Of a DNA stretch of 64,000 nucleotides, positions 34,701-44,991 are shown in pieces. Each line of letters opens with the position of its first letter. The first letter of the stretch is position 1. A model generated the notes under the pieces. That model did not search any database and was not told the DNA's origin. It worked only from the letters and a program-made list of their open reading frames with translations. The position numbers and the translations under genes were made by a program. This DNA is from Atopsyche davidsoni (taxonomy: Eukaryota > Arthropoda > Insecta > Trichoptera > Hydrobiosidae): positions 6,844,001 through 6,908,000 of the forward strand of contig JAILWY010000019.1 of the NCBI GenBank assembly GCA_022113835.1, given 5' to 3'.

Positions 34701-34790
34701 CCTTGACCGCGGTAGCAAGCTTCGTACCCCGCGAGCGAAAAATATTCCAGTTCGGCTTTTCACGTCATCTCATACTCCTTCTACAGCATG
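31745..34790 (+). repeat. Satellite array, 204/213-bp units, about 14 copies
   Basis: GCCCACATTTGAAAAAAACC starts units at about 31950, 32154, 32367, 32580, 32793, 33006, 33219, 33432, 33636, 33840, 34044, 34248, 34452 and 34655, after a worn first unit. Unit length is 213 (with GCGGCGTCT) or 204 (without it), always a multiple of three. One frame therefore stays open for 1025 codons (31577-34654), repeating MPTFEKNRFKRGENPILDRC. The other frames stop in every unit. Two dimer-level repeats are visible: 426 bp between 32154 and 33431, and 408 bp between 33432 and 34247. No start context, signal peptide or domain supports a protein. Confidence 0.93.
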
Positions 34791-34803
34791 CTACAGTAAC
34801 AAT

Positions 34804-35164
34804 GACGATCGTAATGGTTTAGGCATTTATTTGGATAATACGGTAACGGGTCGGGTCCACATTGAAAAGAGTATTTAATTTACACTATTTATATTGAACC
34901 TATATCATACAGAGTCTTCACAAATATTTCTATTAACAACACTCGAGGACCGTCTCGCGCTCACTCAATCAGGACTGTCTGATTGACTCTCTGGTCGCCT
35001 TTTATATCTCATAGACTGCGTATTGTCCTCTGCCAGACGACGGCCGTTTGATCATTCGAGAATAGCTTGGCGATGCATCGAGAAGTTTCTGGAACGTACG
35101 GGAGCTCGGTAGAAGCGTTTGTGACCGTTCCGTGATCGTCGTTTTCAAGCTACCGCGCTATCAC
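34804..35164 (-). mobile_element. 361-bp insertion, LTR-like, flanked by 8-bp direct repeats
   Basis: GTAACAAT flanks it at 34796-34803 and 35165-35172, splitting the satellite from an outlying unit. Read on the minus strand it has an upstream control region, TATAAAAG (35006-34999) and AATAAA near 34830, the order of U3, R and poly(A) signal in a solo LTR. Its ends lack clear TG...CA. The 8-bp duplication would fit a hAT element instead, but hAT-type ends are absent too. Confidence 0.5.
34999..35094 (-). promoter_or_regulatory. Heat-shock-element promoter facing the satellite
   Basis: On the minus strand TTCCAGAAACTTCTCGA (35094-35078) is three consecutive heat-shock pentamers (TTCnnGAAnnTTC) plus part of a fourth. 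TTCTCGAA follows at 35062-35055, and TATAAAAG about 50 bp further on. Transcription from here would run leftward through the satellite. The motif match is seen; inducibility is inferred. Confidence 0.55.
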
Positions 35165-35189
35165 GTAACAATACTAAGCATAGTAAAGG

Positions 35190-35425
35190 GCCCGCGCCCA
35201 CTCGCCATATTTGAAAAAAACACGCATCAAACGCGGAGAAAACCTCATTCTTGACCGCGGTGGCAAGCTTCGTACCCCGCAAATTAAAAAATATCCAATT
35301 TGGCTTGGCACGTCTCCGGCGTCTGCCTGTAATTTTTTGTATGAATACACCGCTGTTTTATATTATATACATTCCTTACAAACCTCTGGCGTTTAGATCT
35401 CACACTCCTTCTGCAGCAAGCTACA
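35190..35425 (+). repeat. Outlying satellite unit joined to family A sequence
   Basis: CGCCCACTCGCCATATTTG through CAAGCTTCGTACCCCGC matches the satellite start. Near 35385 it switches to AACCTCTGGCGTTTAGATCT (family A, reversed) and then returns to CACACTCCTTCTGCAGCAAG. Confidence 0.75.
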
Positions 35426-35439
35426 GTAATGCAAACTGA

Positions 35440-35985
35440 TAAACTGGATAGCGATATCCAGTCACTGATCTCGTATGAAAAAAGGCACCTGATGAAGAAG
35501 AATTGAACGTGTATGTCAATACCATGACGAGGGCCAGTAGTCGAGAGCACAGCCAAACTGATAAGGCACCTGAAGAAGAAGAATCAAACGCGTAAGTCAA
35601 TACCATGACGAGGGGGGCGGAGGCCGTAGAAACAGGGGGACCCACACACGCGGGGCCTGATTAACAACTTCAATCTGTAGTGGAAGTGCATTAATATCGT
35701 GTAGGTAAAAGAGGAACTGAATGATAAAATATCAACGTGGATGCTGCGAAATTTGCACCGGTGGCCAGAAGTCGTGAGTGCAGCCAAAGGATAGCGATAT
35801 CCAGTCACTGATCTCGTATGAGAAAAGGCACCTGATGAAGAAGAATTGAACGTGTATGTCAATACCATGACGAGGGCCAGTAGTCGAGAGTACAGCCAAA
35901 GGATAGCGATATCCAGTCACTGATCTCGTATGAGAAAAGGCACCTGAAGAAGAAGGTATGTCAATACCATGACGAGGGGGGCGGA
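35440..35985 (-). repeat. Interrupted tandem repeat, about 110-bp unit, three full and two partial copies
   Basis: GATAGCGATATCCAGTCACT at 35447, 35787 and 35900. Each is followed by GATCTCGTATGA, AAGGCACCTGA, AAGAAGAA and GTCAATACCATGACGAGG. Partial copies lie near 35558 and 35950. Confidence 0.75.
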
Positions 35986-35999
35986 GGCCGGAGAAGCAG

Positions 36000-36145
36000 G
36001 GGGGCACACACACGGGGCCCCCGCATCGCCTGCGGACGTCCGTGTCTTCTCGACGAGCCCGCGAGCAATCAATTTTTCTCCACAATGGAGTCTCCGCGCG
36101 CGCCTAGCAACAGCGACCCGCCCGGGGGCCTCCCCGTAGAGCCTC
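36000..36145. other. GC-rich island
   Basis: GGGGCCCCCGCATCGCCTGC through CCCGCCCGGGGGCCTCCCCG. No domain. Confidence 0.5.
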
Positions 36146-36149
36146 GCTC

Positions 36150-38750
36150 GGTGTCGATTATTATGGTTCCCCATGATAACGTTTATACGAAAAATACAAC
36201 GCAAAACGGCTATAGAGACTACTGACATTTTCTTCGAAATATTTGTTTAAATAATTTATCATTTTTGCTGCAATAAAAAACAACAAAATAATCCTACAGT
36301 TATACTTGCAGATCTCTAAGCGATTGGTTACAGGTGAATTCATTTATTTTACTATATTTTTTATGGTCAGGTATTTGCGTAGTATGCGTATTTGTTTTAA
36401 TGTACGACTGAAAAATTCTGCGCGAAAGAGGTATAAAGAATGTTTAAGCTTCGGGGCAAATGACAACCAGTTTAATTCATCGATTATTTTCTTGAATAAT
36501 TCGAATCAAGTCGATCGCGCCCACCACTACTCCGCGCTGCATCCCCCGAAGGCTTTTAAACCTTATAATTTCGCGACCCGCGGCAAACGCCGAGATTCTA
36601 TAGATGATAAAAATACAGGCTATGCAAGGCGGACGGTGGACGGCACTGAACACTCCTCGGCACTGGAGTAGTCTCTGCATAATATCTAGCCAAAGAAAGG
36701 CGAGTTTTTAATATTTTCACGAGTTGATTAGACAGCAATAAGAAATGCCAATTGGTATGAAAATACGTTTAATAATTTGCTTGAAGCTTTCTGTCGTCCC
36801 TGAAGATGATCCTAGCAGGGGGGACGAAACGTTGGAGACAAAGCATCTAACTATATTTGTGACTATATGATACTTGTTGTGTCTGTCTGTTTTTATGTTT
36901 GTAAACACGGCGGCAGTGTTTTGAGACAGTTGTGCTATACCGGGATGCGCAGTTAGTAAACAGGCTTAAAATTTGTGTAAATCAAAGTAAGATTCGTGAG
37001 AATGTGCCGACCTTGCTGCCGTCATCATATATAGTATACGTGCCGGTTCAGATCCAAATGCATCGTGCCAACCAAAATATAGATTATACATTTACTAGCT
37101 AAGATTGTATAAATGCATTTGATGTATGCAGCTAATGTCAGAGTAATAATTTTTTTAAACAAATAACCGTTTATTTAGTAGATAAGTTTCCTAAATAATC
37201 TGCCTTACTCATTAATATAATCCAGTCCAGTATTGAGAGTTTGGTAATAGTTTTTAATAAATCGAATAAATATGTGATTTTGAGATTTCTGTCTCGGCAC
37301 TGAGACTTAAACGCCGAAAGACACCAACACTTAAAACTTATCTATCAAAGCTTATCACATAAATAATTCATACTTTCGCATTGTTAAGGATGTAGAACAC
37401 TTCCGACCTATAATATTAAAAAAAGCACTCAACATTTCGTCTTTGATTAAAATACAAATGATGCACAAAAAAATGTTCAGAAATGAAATATGTAAAAGCT
37501 CGAATGAATCTATTTATTGCGCTTTATTATTATTTTTGAGGGGAATTTCTAGGGGGGTGAACTAGATTTCTCAGCAGCGCTTCATTATTTGAAATTTCCT
37601 TTGAAATGCAAAAACAATTGAATATGTAGGATAAGCTGGCGGAAACTGCTTGTCCACTGGTACGCTCGTGTATTCAGGCATCAGAATGCTCTTAGCGAGA
37701 TATTGTTCGTACAAAACAATTGTGCACAGTGGACACACGCGGAATAGAGATGCGCACAACCGAGATGTCTCGATGACCCACTGAGTTTTAGTTTATTATT
37801 AATAAATATTATGTAAATAAAACGATCAATAAATAAAATAAATCTTATATAGATTGATTATAATTTCGTATGTATATATAAAAAAAAATTACTGTACCTT
37901 ATTTCACTGTTGGACTATACAAAATGATAAAATGCAGTTTTTCGATTATAGGTTAAAGTTATCCATATTAAGAATGCAGTGAATATGATGATATTCGTAT
38001 CATTAATTCGATTATCTGGTTTCGATTGTAACGAATAATCGATAGCTACTCATCATAATCATGTATCTGTATGTAATCGATTATTCTTGTGTGCACGTAT
38101 AATTTTTCGATTGATCCATTTTTAATTTTTTTTGACATTGATTAAAATGATAACGCATATTTAATATTGGGAATATGTACAATTGAATTATTTTACATAA
38201 AAAAAAATTTTTATGTGCAAATGCAATTGATAGATTTAGTAGTTCAACCGTGAATTCGAATCGCTTGATAATTGTGTTAAATCGATAGTTGTAGTATGCA
38301 TATGCGATTATTCGATTGTACGAACTCGATCATACATTAGAGCGGTCCCAGGACTATGGGAGTATTGGAGGCTGTGCGTTCTATTGAAATCTCGGATTAA
38401 GAATACTTCAGGAACATAACAACTCGGTGCTGTCAGCCATACTAAACAAGCACAAAATACCGCTCCGGGCGATGATATGTTTTGAAGATCTCACTGTGGA
38501 CGACGTATGCCATGTATGAATGGATGCGGTACATTGTATTCTTGTCATTGTTGCTTGTCATTTTATTTAGAAACAACTTGTTCTTTGTTATATTTTATGT
38601 CCTAGTCCTAGCCCAGAGTAAGAATGTCTAAAAATAGGTTTTACGGGTGTCCAAAGAGAGTATCGGGTATTTGTTAATTCAGTTAAACAAAAACTACTTG
38701 TAATCAAGTATTTTTTTTTACTGTCGATTATATGAATACAAAATAGAAAA
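36150..38750. other. AT-rich stretch without gene
   Basis: No coding signal. GAAGATGATCC and GGGGGGACGAAACGTTGGAG (36800-36837) form a hairpin-like motif typical of Penelope-like element ends. ATCGAT/AATCG words are dense around 37970-38330. Confidence 0.45.
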
Positions 38751-39090
38751 TTATTTCGAAAAGATGATGTTATCCCAATGATGACTGTTACGCTGCTGGC
38801 ACTCTTCTAATCTTCTTAAGGTATCCCCATACGAAATAGTCAAGAGGGCTACTAAGGTCGGGGCTTCTGGGAGGCCAGTTGATGTTACCTCTACGTGAAA
38901 TGACCTTATTAGGGAATAGTTCGTCAACAGCTTCGATTGATTGATTGGATGTATGGAACCACGTTCTTGAGTTGAAACCTTGAAACTCCTGCAACTCTGG
39001 GCCCAAACATTTTCGCAGCATATCGCAATAACGGTCAATATTCACACTCACCCGACCCTCTTTTTGGACACCCTGTATTTCAAACAATCA
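38751..39090 (-). pseudogene. Mariner/IS630-superfamily transposase relic, C-terminal half
   Basis: The minus-strand reading contains VSVNIDRYCDMLRK, then ELFPNKVISRRGNINWPPRS and PDLSSPLDYFVWGYLKK. INWPPRSPDLSPLDYFVWGYLK is the conserved block around the third catalytic acidic residue of this superfamily. The N-terminal domain and the block around the second Asp are missing, and the frame is open only for about 99 codons. Confidence 0.75.
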
Positions 39091-39334
39091 AAACACGCTT
39101 CTCCTGCCGCTGTTGATATGTGATTCATATACTACCCTTCAAAAATGTATCACCACAAGTATCAGCTCATCGCCTCTATTCATTTAAGATGCTTTCCATC
39201 AAAAGGTTTTTTTTTGGTTTTAAATATTCTTTGTGAGCCGCAACTATGGTATAATTTGAGAGATGGAAAAATAAAACTATAATTTCACCGGGGACTGGTC
39301 GGTTGAAAAAAATATATGTAGCGAAGCCCCGGGG

Positions 39335-39445
39335 GGGGCGCGCCCCCTTCCTGGCCGCAGGCTGTGTTGAAAGGGCGGCTGCCAAGCCCTGCCCTGATGG
39401 GAATAAGCCTCGCTGGTGAATTCCCAGCGGGGACTTGTTACGACC
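39335..39445. other. Small GC-rich island
   Basis: CCCCGGGGGGGGCGCGCCCC and neighbouring sequence. No coding signal. Confidence 0.45.
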
Positions 39446-39529
39446 TTGGGCAGCGGCAAAAAATGACTGACCCGTTCATATTAAAATAATTTTAAAATAT
39501 CTTTACAGAACTATTGTTTTGAGCAGTAG

Positions 39530-40145
39530 CAAAAAGCGATTATTATGAAGAAATTGTACAAGTGTGTTTGAGTGAATGTTTTTGTCCATATCTGAGTATT
39601 CGGATGGATAGACAAGAATCTAAACTTTAAATGACTCTTTATATGATTATTATGAAGAAATTGTACACGTGTGTTTTTGTCCTCTAAACATTAAATGACT
39701 CTTAGATGATTATTATAAAGAAATTGAACACGTATGTTTTAGCAGCCGTTGCTATAAGTTGAGTAGACGTTTTTGTCCATATCTGAGTATTAGGATGATT
39801 GGACAAGAATCTTCACTTAAAATGACTCTTTATATGATTATTATGAAGAAATTGTACACGTGTATTTGAGTAAATGTTTTTGTCCATATCTGAGTATTCG
39901 GATGTATAGATAAGAATTTTCACTTAAATGACTCTTTATATGATTATTATGATGAAATTGTACACGTATGTTTTAGCAGCCGTTGCTATAAGTTGAGTCG
40001 ATGTTTTTGTCCTCTAAACATTAAATGACTCTTAGATGATTATTATGAAGAAATTGTACACGTGTATTTGAGTAAATGTTTTTGTCCATATCTGAGTATT
40101 CGGATGGATAGAGAAGAATCTTCACTTAAAATTACTATATGATTT
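39530..40145 (+). repeat. Tandem repeat, mosaic units of 60-127 bp, about six copies
   Basis: GATTATTATGAAGAAATTGT recurs near 39537, 39648, 39708 (diverged), 39835, 39941 and 40039. Short units (GTCCTCTAAACATTAAATGA) alternate with long units (CATATCTGAGTATTCGGATG). Confidence 0.85.
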
Positions 40146-40149
40146 AAAT

Positions 40150-41475
40150 TTACTGTTGAATATAATTTTTAATTTAATTCTGTGTAAATAAATGTTTGAG
40201 TAACACTTGGTACATGATTTCGAAAACAAAAATACGAAAAAAAATTAACAGTATAATTCTTGTAAAACTATATATTTTTTTATTGTACAGCGATATCTAA
40301 CCTAGCCCTGAAGACGGAGAAGCAATCTCGTTTTAAAAACCCCGTACAAACTATGTATTTTTTTATAAATATAAAAGAGGGTACCTGGTCAATAGCGTTG
40401 TTAATTTAAACAAACCATAAAAATCAAAGCCATGTTTTGACATGCCATCTAATGGGAGATCCTCTGAGCATTTTATATGAACAACCTTGGCAGTTCGCCC
40501 GAAGGTGTCTAGCAAAAACTATAAAAATGAGTACTAATCACCAAAACAAAAAAAATCCCAGCTTTAAATACGTTTTAGGTCTGTTTTTTTTTTTTTTAAT
40601 TTTCGGTCTTTGTTCTAGTAAAAACCAAAATAAATATTTTGACTCACGTCCATACAATGATAATAAATATTTTTTTGGTATATATACTTTACAAACACCA
40701 CTCACCCACAATCGAGAAAATAGGTAAGCATTCAGACGAAGAACCTGATTGTTACGTATCTGGAATTAATTTTACGTGCACATCATTTATCAGAGGTTTT
40801 TTTTTTGTTTTTAAATTGAAACATTTAACAATTCAATTGTAAAGAGTTCAAGAATTCAAAAAAAGAGTTAAGAGGTTTTGGCGGTCATTTTTTTAGAAAT
40901 TACTTGTTCTTGGGTGTTATGCCGTGTTTTTTTATAAAAAAATTTTACGATTATTTTAAGTCTTCGAAAACAATTTAAATCGCGTACTTTATACTGTGAT
41001 GAAAAAACGCTGTGTAAGAAGATAGTTGTGTAGAAATGTGCAGTGTGCCTTTGCGTTTGTACCATGAGTTTCGAGGCAGGGTGTGTGTTGACGTCTGTTA
41101 GGGCAGCTCGGTGTCGCCCTGTTCCTTGAAGTACTGAGACCTTTTGTTCGGTTCGAACAATACGCAGAGCAGGACGACCACACTCTTCCATTTGCGGTAA
41201 GGCTCGAGATAGCCACGAGACTAGAGATGGGCTCTATCGAACCGAATAATATCGTAAAAATAATCGATTATCGCAAAGTCGAATGTATAACATATCAACG
41301 TTATTACTTATCAATTCGAGTCGACCTTAAGAATAATCTATAAAATTTATGCACATGCTTCTGGACGTATCAAAATCTAAATTCACAGTATTGTATGCAC
41401 ATGCATCTTGTATTTTTATAAGTTTTTTCGAGTCGATCGATTGATCGAATTTTACTTTAATATATATTGTATTCC
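40150..41475. other. Stretch without supported gene
   Basis: Overlapping minus-strand open frames at 40868-41216 have no recognised domain. Words such as GAGATGGGCTCTATCGAACC near 41225 suggest a transposon remnant. Confidence 0.4.
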
Positions 41476-41479
41476 TCCC

Positions 41480-41760
41480 CGCTCTCCCCACACTGTTGCT
41501 TATGCATGGCTGCCATTTTCTAAAAGATCGGTAATTGAGCAGTGGACTTGGAATGATTGTGGAGGGATGCGCTCTGAAAGTAGTTGGGGGAGACTTCTGC
41601 TATTATTTCTGTAGCTGGCTGCAGAAGGAGTATCAGATCTAAACGCCAGAGCTTTGTAATGAAACGATTATATAATAATTATATTGGACATGGTGTAGAA
41701 GGACCCACTACAGCATGAGTATATGCTCCTCCTCTGAGACTTGATGAAGAAGAAAATTTT
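41480..41760 (+). repeat. Family A tail repeat, long copy
   Basis: Includes CTGTTGCTTATGCATGGCTG, GATCGGTAATTGAGC, TGTGGAGGGATGCGCTCTG, GCTGCAGAAGGAGTATCAGA and TCTAAACGCCAGAGCTTTG. The CTGCAGAAGGAGT word is shared, inverted, with the satellite monomer. Confidence 0.7.
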
Positions 41761-42189
41761 TAGTATTCCGGTATGTATTATATTAACCCTTTGCACTCGA
41801 GACCGGCGCGGACTAATCAGCAACTCGAATTTTGGTGAATTTCTTACCACTAACTTAAAATTAACACATAATATTTAATGCATATCTTTCTGTACATCTT
41901 TACGAAGTTTCGTAGACATTTTTGCTTTGTATGATATTTCATGTAACAATTGCCGAGATGCATGCATGAAAAGTATCACAATAGTATGTCGTTTGATATA
42001 TTTTGCCGGGTTTATTATACATAGTATTAGATATTATAAAGCAAACAAAATAATGCTAGTCCTTTTGCCACGGCTGTCAAGGTCGAACTGAGTGCACGAT
42101 GCAGTCCTTAATGGTGTCGCACTTATCTTGGATATGAAATTCTTACGAAGTTTGAAAGGGAGATAACATAATCATTGTTATACTAAGAA

Positions 42190-42335
42190 CGAATCACTGT
42201 TCACACATAGAAGATGATTTAAAGAAATTTTCAAAAAAATATCATCGTAATTTGTGTGGGCCTACATGGCCGGTGTACTGACGCTTGTACTAACGAATCA
42301 CATCCACTACTCTATAGTGACTGAGACGCACCTCT
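42190..42335 (-). repeat. SINE family S copy
   Basis: AGAAGATGATTTAAAGAAAT, ATATCATCGTAATTTGTGTG, CATGGCCGGTGTACTGACGC and TTGTACTAACGAATCAC. The B-box word is partly lost. Confidence 0.65.
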
Positions 42336-42559
42336 CGAGTGCAAATGCTTAATAAGATATAAAAAAAACACGTGATTTATTGCTATCGCTTTCCAGTGAT
42401 AAATCTTAGAAGCATCGTAAGGTGTTTGATTTGATATGCGTATGTATTCAAAATAAACCGCTGCCGCATGTGCGAATGTAATTATTCCACATTGTGATTG
42501 TAATTATAGGAAAAAAATTGTGTAATTCCGAGGAAGTTTATTTATTAAATTGAAGCATG

Positions 42560-42815
42560 GCGTCCCCGGAGATGGGGGCCTGGCATCGGCCGTGCCCCCG
42601 GGGCGTCTCGTATCCGTTGCGGCCGCGGGGCAGGACCGGCCGGGCGGTCGCCCCCGCCCCTGCCCCCTGCCCCCTGCCCCCTGTCCCTGCCCCCTGTCCC
42701 TGCCCCCTGCCTCCTGCCCCCTGCCCCCTGCCCCCTGTCCCTGCCCCTGCCCCCTGCCCCTCAGCCCCGGGCCCCCGGCAGATGGTGCCCGCGCGCAGCG
42801 GAGCGCCCGCCGAGA
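42560..42815. repeat. GC-rich island with CCCCTG minisatellite
   Basis: From about 42645 to 42765 the plus strand is short units of CCTGCCCC and CCTGTCC. The minus strand carries repeated runs of four to five G, a strong G-quadruplex pattern. Flanks are CpG-rich. Confidence 0.8.
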
Positions 42816-42989
42816 GAAATAATACTAATAATATTTATACGAAAATTAACTGCACGAAGCGAATGCACGGAATGATTTTTTAGCCTGTTTCTAAACAAAG
42901 TATTTTTTTTTTTGTTTAACGCTTCGCGTAGAGCTTATAACCGATGTGACAATACTTCATCGTGGTCCGATATGTACTCGAAGACTGTC

Positions 42990-43330
42990 AAAATTCGTAG
43001 TTAGATTGAAAAATAGCATTATCGGTCGGTGATTCAATTCAATTCTGTGCACTGCGACCGTCAAAAATTGGTTTGACGAGTTTCAACGTTTCGAATTGCA
43101 CTACGAATTCGTATTCTCCAGATTTCCAATCTTGAAAAAGTCACTCGCCGGGCAGAAACTAAAGTCATATAAGGTCATCGCCGCTACAGAGGCCTACTTT
43201 GCAGACCTCGAGAAAACGTATTTTTCAGATGGGTTAAAGGAGACTATTTTGAGAAATTAATCGCCACTTTTCTAAAATTTTCGTTTTTCTTTTGTAGGCT
43301 AAGTACTAATTGGACTGCCCTCGTATATAT
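42990..43330 (+). pseudogene. Internally deleted mariner transposase relic
   Basis: TVKNWFDEFQRFELHYE (N-terminal half) runs directly into FPILKKSLAGQKLKSYKVIA and ATEAYFADLEKTYFSDGLKE (C-terminal end). About 200 codons of the catalytic middle are absent. Stops follow. The right end reads CTAAGTACTAATTGGACTGC, resembling a mariner terminus. Confidence 0.75.
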
Positions 43331-43344
43331 GTATATATGCTCAA

Positions 43345-43850
43345 GAGAGTCACCAAATGTTATGTCGTCTCAGACAGCTACTATGCGAAGAATTGAGGCG
43401 GCAGAAATGTAGGTATTTAACAAGTGGAGAGAGTCAAAAGTTTCGGGTATTCGGGCAGCTGCTTGAATGAGAACTGAAGATTGGAATGCTGACCAGGAAA
43501 TTAAAGAAGCCTATAATCACGCTGGAGATTTACTTGTGGAGTGGAAGCATGGACACTCAAGACAGCAAGACAGCTACTGTGGGAAGAATAGAGGCGGCAA
43601 AAATGTGGCTGTACAGGAGAATCCGGTGGAACTCTTGACGTTGGCAAAGAAGCGGAAGGTCTCCTATTTTGGTCTCGTTTTTCTTAACAGGAATAATCGA
43701 AGGATAAAGGGGCGTTGGAAGATGAAAATTCACGTGGCTGGGGAGCGGAAGTGCAGCCGAATTGGTGAGACTGGCCCAGGATAGGGATATGTGCGAGGAA
43801 ATGGTCACCGACCTCCCATGAGGAGAGGCATCAGAAGAAGAGCTTTTATA
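43345..43850 (+). pseudogene. Non-LTR retrotransposon reverse transcriptase, 3' relic
   Basis: Broken frames give SFGYSGSCLNEN (from a KYLGS-type block), GVEAWTLKTA and RIEAAKMWLYRRI (from the YGSETWTL and EMW-RR blocks), VSYFG (from YFGH), and finally AELVRLAQDRDMCEEMVTDL. This is the C-terminal third of endonuclease/reverse-transcriptase elements common in insect genomes. Several stops and frameshifts. Its last codons are the source of the family A tail. Confidence 0.75.
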
Positions 43851-43859
43851 ACTCAAGCA

Positions 43860-44730
43860 AGTAATTGTTTGTAACAGATTTTTACTCCGTTGATTATAAA
43901 AGACAGTGTTGTGTGAGTTTGTCTTTGGTTAAATGTTTTTGAAAAATTATTATTACTTACGATATTGATCTAACTAAAAACCGTAAAGTTATCTTTCAAT
44001 AACTGTATTTTAATTTAGTTATTTATTTTGTGGTTTATTTGGCATATATATTATCTCTTTTAACATGATTCAAAATTTGTTTGTAAGTTTTGTCTGTTTA
44101 ATAATTTATTAAGAATTTAGGATCACTTACAGTAGTACTCTATTAAAAGTGACCATACATTTAATTTTTATATATATATATATATAAAGTTAATATACAA
44201 TTAAAAAAACATAAACGTGCTGATTTTTTCACTCAAAGTAACAATTCTACAACTTGGAAATCACAATATCGATAGTACAATTTACATTGTACAAAACACT
44301 CGATTTGTTTATGTAAACATTTTAAATAACCAATGCCATCAATTAATTTATTTGCAATAGGAGGTCGTGCATAATATTAAGGATGAATTTTATATTTTTT
44401 TAATATAACATAATGAAATATTAACTTCTGTTGTAATTTCACAACGCGCCATCCTCTCGTCTAAACGCACGATTTATCGCTAACGGTAGAAGCTGTTTGC
44501 AAATTTAAAGCACACTGTATAGCGCACTGACCTCATTGTGTTCAAAATATAGTATTTTTTATGCACTCCATGTTTCAGTTTTGAAAAAAATTTACAACAC
44601 ACATTACATGAACTAGACGAAACACAAGACGGCCTACTCGTTTAATAAACCTGAATACCTTTTTGTTTCTAGGCTCAGGTTTTGCTAAAGGGCAAAGTAA
44701 TTTTTATATAGAATTTTGTTTATCACTATA
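43860..44730. other. AT-rich stretch without gene
   Basis: No coding signal. A short TA run lies near 44170. Confidence 0.45.
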
Positions 44731-44734
44731 AATC

Positions 44735-44825
44735 AAATGTATACTGTGGGATTAGAACACTCGGCTGTGGCGATCTGGCGCTTTATCCAATTAAACTACT
44801 GTGCACTAACATAGCGAGAACTCGA
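44735..44825 (-). repeat. tRNA-like relic
   Basis: On the minus strand AGTTTAATTGGATAAAGCGC resembles an A box with D-loop and GTGTTCTAATCCCAC a T-loop. The ends do not pair well, so a tRNA pseudogene or SINE head. Confidence 0.45.
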
Positions 44826-44991
44826 ATCAAATGCGGAACCAACATTTGTGTATCAATCAATTATCTAAAAGTTTAGTAAATATTCAAGCGATTATTGTAT
44901 TTAGGCTTGCTGTGTATTTTTCGTCATTTTATATCTTCTTCATCGGGTGTCTGAAAATAGTGAAACCTTCCGCAAACATTTTATATGCATA

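Noticed and set aside
42550..42883. Overlapping Pro-rich open frames
   Set aside because: Low-complexity CCCCTG repeat and GC island; two frames equally open, no conserved protein.
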